A stretch of DNA of 64,000 nt from assembly GCF_017654505.1 (NCBI RefSeq), contig NC_054545.1, forward strand, positions 13,363,047 through 13,427,046, written 5' to 3'. Below the pieces are notes generated by a model, which made no database searches, was not told where the DNA came from, and saw only the letters and a program-made list of their open reading frames with translations. Below, in pieces: positions 29,501 to 38,500 of this stretch (positions within the stretch are counted from its first letter, which is position 1; every line of letters begins with the position of its first letter). A program made the translations under genes and the position numbers. Origin of the DNA: Polyodon spathula. Taxonomy: Eukaryota; Chordata; Actinopteri; Acipenseriformes; Polyodontidae.

Positions 29501-32500
29501 TGTTATTTCCTAATTGCTTATGCCTCAAAAGTATAGAAAATGGCTATTATTCCCCACAAACTTTGCTTTTGTGACCAGGACAGTGATATTTCAAAATATC
29601 ACTATTTCCAATGGGAAAACGGGCAAATGTGTGTCTTTTCGTTCACATAAAGTCAGAAAAAAACAACATATGAATCCAAATTAACATGTATTTATACTAA
29701 AGTAATACAAAAATGACGACAAAAGATTTAGAAGTGAGTAGTTTTTCGAGATTTATGATTATACTGTATTTACAGAAACCTGTATTTCTTGGCATAATTC
29801 CTAAGCTAGTCTAAGGGCTATGTATTTAATATGTATTCTGCCATTTCACATCTATATAAAGAAAACTCAAAGTGCTTTATTATACCAGTAAATATTCATT
29901 TAAAAAAGTTAATTCAGTAAAAGAAGAAATGGAAAGACATTTTGTAAAGGTTTAGTTTTTTTATTTATTATTTTTGTACACATTTTGATTGGTGGATCTG
30001 TAATGTCACTTGATGACTGAGACCTAGGGCATCTTCCATAGCCACCACAATACCTGGTAGCTCACTGCAGCTGAGCATGTTTGGGATGAACTTAAATGGC
30101 TGGATGGCGGATGGAGTAATTGTGAAACTATAAAAAGATTTATTGTTTCTGCACTGGCATTAAGATATGGTTCACATTCTACCCCTGTCTGCTGGAGAGT
30201 GGTATGATATCTCTCTGTATGTCTCCTCCATGTTAAATCCTGTGTTGTCTTGTTTCCAGGTATTTTGAGGCAGTTCAGAACACCACCAGGAACCGCCTTC
30301 ATGCAGAGCTGATCTTTGACCTGGAAAATGGAGAGTACCTGTGTCCCCTGTGCAAATCCCTTTGCAACACAGTCATCCCTCTCATTCCCCTGCAGCCACT
30401 CAAACTCAACTAGTAGGTACTCTGGCGATGTACACGCAAACACATGCTTTCCTATGTGATTTTTCTAGTGAGGGAGAGATTCTACTTAGGATGAGAGGTT
30501 TTACTGTGTTCCAGCTTCTAACAAGAATCCAAGGCAACTCTGGCTTTTCCAGACCAACCTTAACTTTTATGTATACAAGTCACATGTTAGCGTCTTAATT
30601 TATCTAGAAAAATGCTTATCCAGCTATAATGGCTAGGACATCCGAATCTGGTGATTGTCTGCTGGTCTTTACATACACGTGGTATTTACATCTGTGATCG
30701 GGGATATACTTTTTGGTGACATTCTTGTTTTCCTTTTGCAGCGATAATGCAGAGTTAGTGGGACAGCTTCTGACATTCCCCCGATGGCTGGAAATTGTCT
30801 TGGCCAGGATAAAAGGTCTAAAGGCCATGTCACAAGACAACGGTAAGTATACACCAGAATGAGTGGAGTACCCCTGATGACTAAACTACACTGAAAGGGT
30901 TAAAAACTGGGAATCTAACACAGAAAATACACATTTTGTTTCTTTCAGCCATCTTCATTTTGCATGCTGTTAGAACAGTTTTATTGTTGGATAGTAGTGA
31001 GAGCATAACAGCTGTGAATATCACCTTAGTCCCCTTTCAAGGGAACCTTGTTTTGCTCTGCGCTTGTTAAGAGAAGAGCTCTGCATTTATATTTTTATTA
31101 AGGCTATTTGTAGAGAAAGTTATAGACTTAAGATTTTAAAACATTTTGTAAATGTATTTATTCTGGTTATATAACACACTCTTGGAAAAATAACTACTAT
31201 ACTAAATGATGTAAAATCCATTCCATAAGAATTCCAAATTCTGCTACTGACACCGTACTGTGGTGTGCCTGTACGGTTTGAAAAATATTCTAAATGTATC
31301 TGACTAGACAATGTATAGGGACACCATGGAAGAACAAACCGTCCTTTAAAATAATGAATTTACTGTAAGTATAAATATAAAACTTGTTGTAGAAATAGGT
31401 TACTGGCCGGAAATTTGTGTTGATCTTTTAGAACTTCTTTTCTTTGTGTTCTTGTATAGTGATTCCTCATATTTCCAGACAATAACCTCCATTTAAATAT
31501 TTAATTTAATACCTGATGCATTTAAAAAAGTGTGTTCATATCTAAAAAGCACAGTAGATCCAAATAAAACACCCTAGTTCAATAATTGTGTTTCAATTCT
31601 ATTAATTTGTAGACGACAGTCACGAAATGGCAGAAAATCCATTCTTTGCAGAAAATCCTGCAGATTTTAGGTCTATCCTGAGTTTTGGAGTCCAAGCAAC
31701 GTAAGTACCAATTGCAGCACATGGGTAAGGATTCTGTTTTCCTGGAGTTTTTTCATCAGTCTGTCTGTAGCCAGTTTTGATTGAATACTGGCAATTGTAA
31801 TGTTAATGAATTCTCATCCAGATGATCAGATTTTATAATTGCACTGAGGAAAGCACTAGCTTGATTCATAAGTTGTACTTCAGAATTGTTGAATGAGCTT
31901 TTAAATGTAGAGATTATCAAATGTCAGTGCCTAACACTTAAACTAATGCCAACACACAAAACTTTGCATAGCCACAAACATTTCAGGGTATCTTGTTTTT
32001 ATCTTCAGTCAACCACAGTTGTAAATGTTTTAATATCTGGAAGTACAGGCCAGATCTTCCTGGCAGTGAAGGTGATTTAATGAATCCCTGTGTCAGTGCA
32101 GTTCAGTGCTCATTAGTGCTGAACAGAGAAGCTGGTGTCTGAATCACTGACATGCAAAGAGGCACTGTCATTCTGGGCACCTCACCAAGACCTCACCCGT
32201 GTGTCATCATACAAGTCTTGCTGCATTGTTTTAGATTCGTCATTGACTTTAATCAAACTTTTCTCCTTTAGAGCACGATACTCGGAGAGTATCAATGAGA
32301 TGCTTGTTGTGTGCGCTACAGCTGCCTACAGGGTGGGGTTAAAGGTCGAGCCAAACGAGACGGACCCCAGAGTCCCACTCATGTCGTGGAACACATGTGC
32401 CTTCACTATCCAGGCAATAGGTGAAGCATCCATGTTTTTTTGTTAATCTTTCAGTAGATATTACCTTATTTTATTAGACGTCTAAATAACTTGTTTTTTT

Positions 32501-35500
32501 TTTTCCCCCTGAACAGAAAATATGCTTGAAGAGGAAGGGAAACCTCTATTTGGATCTCTGCAGAATAGACAGGTAATGTGAACTCTTGACCTAAAGAAAT
32601 ACTCTCTTATATACAAGGCTGTAGGTTGTGCTTCTTTTCTAGTCCAATAAACAATGTCAGCAACATTTCTTGTCATGGAGGTAAATTAGGAGGTAAACTA
32701 GAGCTGTCAGTGTCAAGAAAAAGTTGCCCTAGACGCATGTAAAATGCATGCAGGCAGACGAACGTATTCATGTTCCCTCTGATTCTGATACATTCATTGA
32801 ATTGTTCTAAAAGTATTTATCTGAATTTCTACATAGTTGAAAAAGCTGTTCTATAGATGTCTGTTAAAATGAAACTGACATACAGATGGACCGACAGACC
32901 TCTGTATACTGCCAGAATCAGATACTATCAATTTCCAGGAGAAAACCAATATTCATATGTGTGTGCAGGGGAAAATAATATGAACATGTGTTTTTTTTTT
33001 TGTATACGTTAAACTCACTCCTGACGATTTACTCAATATAACGACCAGCTCACTATTTAAAGTATTTCCTGTCAGTAACTTTAATTGGAAACAAATCTCT
33101 ATTTTCTAGTTTACTCCCTTTTGATGCCTGTAATTAGGGGATTTCACTGTTGTATATAATTTATTAATTGTGTTCAGGTTTTTCCAAAACATTTTAGTCG
33201 AATGTTAGAAACCCTTGTAGAACCAATGAATGGGTCTTACTTTTATTAACTTTTATTTAACTGCAGCATGCTGGATTGAAGGCACTGGTACAGTTTGCTG
33301 CAGCTCAGAGACTTACCTCCTCACAAGCTGTAGTTCAGAAGCACTTCACTCATCTACTCTCAGGTACTGTACTGTCGTTTAGCCATTCAACAGTTTTTGT
33401 CTTTTTTTTTTTTTAACAGTGCCGGTTTTGAGCTCAGGTTTCCTTTAGAAATAAAACAAACATCAGATCTCTAAGGTATTTTATTTATGGAACACACAGC
33501 ACTTTAACCAGTCAACTATGTACAATTAAAACTCAAACACAAAGTTTAATTTTCAGAAACAGCAACACTATTGCTGAGTATTTGGTATCCATAGCAGTAA
33601 GCATATTTATGAATATGATATTAGAAAGGTTCAATTTTGTAACAGTGTTATCTGATGGACACTTAAGGATGACAGTCCCTGGATAGATTAATTATGTAAA
33701 TTCCCTCCTGCCTTGTTTCTCCCATTAAACTTGGATTGTTTATGTTTTTATGGTAATAGGTAAAACTAGGTTAAGTAGACAAATATTTTGGCTGGCGTAT
33801 TCAGAGTATTTGTATAGGGATGTTCCTTTCATCAAGATTAGTATCCCTTCTGTAATTACATTGGTGTGAATTGGATGCAGTTGATTTTAATAGGGAAAAA
33901 ACATTTGTGCCTAACCCTTAGCTGTCCATTTATTCAGCGCTTTTCAGACGCGTCAGGTCCAATTTATTTTCACATGCATGGTTTTATTTTAGACGTGCTG
34001 TTTTTAAAAAAATATTCAGAGTAAAACAGGTTTAAAAGGCATTGAATCCCAAAAGGACACTCAGTGCTGTATCTCCAGTCAAGCCCCACCCTTTGTTTGT
34101 TGTATTTTTCACATACCTCTTCATAGACATGCATACTGATAAATCCTCTCCTGATCACTCGTTTTATCACCAAACTCCTCAATAATGCGATCTAAGTCAT
34201 TATGTTATTACTGTAACAGCTCAGAAAGCTCTGCAAATGTCTGTGATTTTCTTTGAGCGCTGGATGCAGAAAGAGCTATCTCCTTTTGTTTATGTCTGTG
34301 TTATTTCTATGGTGCATGGGTCTTTCGGATACGCCCCCTTTTTTTATTTTTTATTTGGCACCTATTGGTCTCACTCGGCCACTGAAAGGTTTTTCTCTGC
34401 TTTTTCTGGAGAAAAAACGACTAGAGACCTGTGCTTTTTGATGATATTGGACTGGAAAGGGAAAATTGTATCGGACCAGTCCGACATAGGACTGCAAAGG
34501 GTTAATACAAGGATTAAATTAAGTTGCTTAAATGGATGACGTCGTATTGTGATGGCTCGGACTCTAATTTATAGAATGATGATGCTGCTGTCTGGTGACG
34601 GTCATCTTTTTTCTGAGAGGATTAAGCTGCTGGAAGCAGTCCTGCGTACACCATTAAACATGATGTCATTTTAAAAGTCCCAGTGTAGTAATTGGTGCAT
34701 TAAAGTTCAATCAATTATGTTCACGCCTGATGAAGCTTTTCAGCCTGGATATGTGCAGTCTGATTATTTAAATTTAAGATTTATAGGATAGCTTTCTGTT
34801 TAAACATAATTTAAACATAATTTCCCTCTTCCCAGCTTTGATACCTGATTTAAATGTTGATGGGACATCTTCAATCCTAGATGTTGACCTTTTTCATCTT
34901 TTGGCAAGTATTATTATTTTAAGTCTTTTTTTTTTTTTTTTTTTAGAGGCTGCTACTGTATATGCTGTTTCTTCTTCTAACCTAGGAAACTGGAATGGTT
35001 AAAACAAACTAAAGCACTTCTCTTGCATAAAACTTTTTTTTGACTGTTCTATTAGTTAATAAGTTGTGGGTAAAGTGTATTATTGTATATTCTTGCAGTG
35101 TAACATTTTGAACCAAAGTGGTAGAGAGGGAAACTCGATAATGCCATATTTTCAAAGCGGAACTAAATAAAACCGTACAGAAGTATTTCAAATCTTTTGT
35201 TGCTAGACTCTTTAATTCCATTTTCATGTCAAGAATCAAAACAGGTTTGAGATTTACATGCTAGTTTTACTGTCTGGTAAAATCTGAATTGGTGATTTTA
35301 AAATTAAAATAAATAATTCACAACCTTTCTGATAGCGATAGAAATAAGCCTGGCAGTATTTATCAAGATAGCACTCTGTATTGGAAAGCAACTTTGGCTA
35401 TACTTCTTATCCCAGAACCACTGTGAGATTTTTACCTCCATGGGAATCTATGTAACTAGCTGTCTCACATCTGTCCTTCCAAACCGTGCATCATGCAGTC

Positions 35501-38500
35501 TATGTACTATCTGGTCTTATTACTACGCGTTGTGTCCCTGTTGAACCATCATCATCTCTACCATCTATTTAGCAGTCTAAACTCTTAAGGCCTATTCTTT
35601 ATCTCTCTACCTGTCCACTTGAATTTATATATCCCATTAAATACATCAGTCATCTAATCTATTAGTTTACCCAGGTATGCTGTGGGTGACTGTCTGCCCC
35701 TTTTATCTCTCCTCTTTATTTTTTTAAATCTGAAGAGGAATGGCACAACTCATTTGCACCCTGTTTTTGTGTGTGCGTCTCAGGTGGGCCTGGTGCTTGC
35801 GATTCCAGCACTCTACCAGGAGGAGGCGGTGGACCTGCAGCCTTCTCCCATCAGCTCAGCCTACAACCACCTCTACATCCTCCAGCTGGTCACCATGGCA
35901 CACGTGGTACAGATCCTGCTCACTTCTGATGGTAAGTTTTAAAGTCGAATGAGTTGCTGATACAGTCCTGACCACGCCATCAAACTCGCTAAAATCTAAA
36001 TACCTCCTTTATGAGTCTTTATGATATAGTCTTTCCTGTTCATTTGAAACCTCAGTTTTACACCTTGTTCTTGGCTGTGAGAGATCACTGTCACTTGCTA
36101 AACTGATTCAGACCAAGGTTTTTTTTAGGATAATTTTTCTATTATGTTTTTTTAATGATTTATAGATCCCCCAGGGATGCTTGGAGAAGAAGAGGGGGAG
36201 GAATACAGATCAGCAACAGAGCTGTACCAGACCCTAGTACAGTGTACAGAGGGGTGAGCATTAATCGAAAGGATGGTTCATTTGGACAGGGTGGCATTGT
36301 AGACTTAATATATCGGGATGTAAAACTATAAAAAGCAAACTACAGTAAGTGCAGAAGTATATAGCAGTCGTTGTAAATGATGTGTCCTGATTTTGTTTGT
36401 GCAGGCTCAGTGGTGATGTGCCAGGCTGGTGTCTGACAGACAGAGTAAGGAGAGGGGTGGCCCAATTTCTCCGCTGTGCCGGCCTTTTCTTCAGCTGCCT
36501 TACTGGAATCCCCTCACCTGAGGTGCTATCAAGTAATGAAGGTACAGGAACTCCCATCTTTCTAAGACCTATTACGAGGCTCTCTTCAGTACTGAAGTTG
36601 GCCCCCATAAGAGAGTCCCAGGCTGTTTCACAGCGTACTATGGAAAGAGCTGAATAGACTGGCTTGTTTCCACTATGAACCAAAACAGATAGGAGGATTA
36701 ATAGCTGTCTTCCAATGTTTAATCTGATAGAAGGACTTAGTTATGCACCTCATGTTTAATATTGGCTTTACGGATCATAAAATCTATGTGCTGATTTGAA
36801 GTGCAAATGAAGATCTGACTAAATGCAATTTCATTTAACTTTTTGTAATATTTAAGTGATTTTAGAAAGGTTCAGTTAGTTTGTGTGAATAACAATGTAA
36901 TACCCCTCCTTTTTGTTGTATCTGCCTGTTAAAATTCGGTTTGAATAGAGATAAGTTGCTAGTAAACCAATTAAGGAAAAAATTGAAACAAATAGCTGTA
37001 AAATTGGCCCAAGTGGCAAATTAATGGAGGAAATCAACCAGTGTATGTGCAGAGTGAATGTTTTTCAACAGTGAATGGTTTGCATGGTATATCTCTATGT
37101 ATGAATATATAGTATGTGGATGTGGACATCTGAGCATAATTATTTGGCATGTTGCTGATGATGTGCCATGTCCCCGTGTTGCAGTTTCTCTTGAAGGACA
37201 CTTGGAGGCGCTGTGCAGTTACTTGGCTCTGCCCACTAACCTCTTCCAGCTCTTCCAAGACCACAAGGACACTGTGACTCCATTATTGCACAGGTACCAT
37301 GTTATGCCTCTACACTTCCCAGTGTTTCTGGGAAGTGCAGTGTCTTTACTATGTGTCTTTATCATATTTTCTTTATCTCACACAAAAGTTCATAGTTTTC
37401 GTTCATGATGAATTTGCTACCGTGTTTCCAGGTGGTGTGGCAATCCAGCAGTTTCAACAGCTCTAACTGATAGAAGTTCAGTGATCAGGTGAGTGAAGAT
37501 CTTTCATGCCCTACCCAGTGAAAAAACAATATATAGTAAGAGATATCCTCTTGGATGCATTTCATTTAACTGTATTATTTTTATTGCTATTTTAATATGT
37601 TACATAGCGCATATACAAAATAAAAAAAAAAGTTAAACACTGCTATTAAGTTATTTAAACATACTATTCTGTTGACGTACTGTTTTGGGGAGGTGGTGGC
37701 AACACAAAACCAGGTCAGATGTTGTAAAAGTGGCTTGCTTATTTTAGAATAACCAGCCCAGGAAAATTATGCTTGTAAAGGAACTTAGCCAGGCCAAAGT
37801 GTTTAATGTCTTGTCTGTTTTCCAAGCAATCTCATGAATTATTTATTGTAAATAATAAAATATAATTGTGTATGTGCCAAATACATATTTTACAATGGAA
37901 ACAAAATAACTGTTAAGACACGCTATGGATTTGGTGAAATAAGAAAAAAAAAAAAAAAACTTTCTGTTTTCAGGTATCCAAGGAAACGGAACAAATTGGT
38001 AGAACTTCCAGCGGATTACAGCTGCCTTCTCAACCAGGCCTGTCACTTCAGGTAAGTGTCTATCCTGATCTGGTAGTATGTAGTGAGGGCTGGTAGCTGC
38101 TTAGCTGGTGCACTGGACAGTAGTGTGTATTTATATAACACAGTAATAGTTGGGTGTCAGTGGTTGGAATGTACATTTTATAGGGTAGAATGTAGTGAGC
38201 TGACATTCAGTTGTAGTGCAGAACACTATGGGGTCCATTATAATAACATAAACAATAGTGGATCTAAATACTTTTGATTGCATTTCAGCACAGATCACTT
38301 TCCACTTCCACTAAGTGATGAATATAGGGAGGTCAATGCAGGGATGGAAAAAGATACCTATTGCATATCTGTTTGATCCATTACTGGTTTTACTATGAGT
38401 TTAATAAGGCACACCTGAGCTTGTTACCTGTACACTGGGGCTAATCAAGTACATATTAAAGCCTGGAGTGGTATGCAGTATGAGTCATATTTCCATCCTT

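Noticed and set aside
36261..36683. 140-codon - strand ORF opposite a UBR1 exon
   Set aside because: Antisense shadow of exon 36405-36541.
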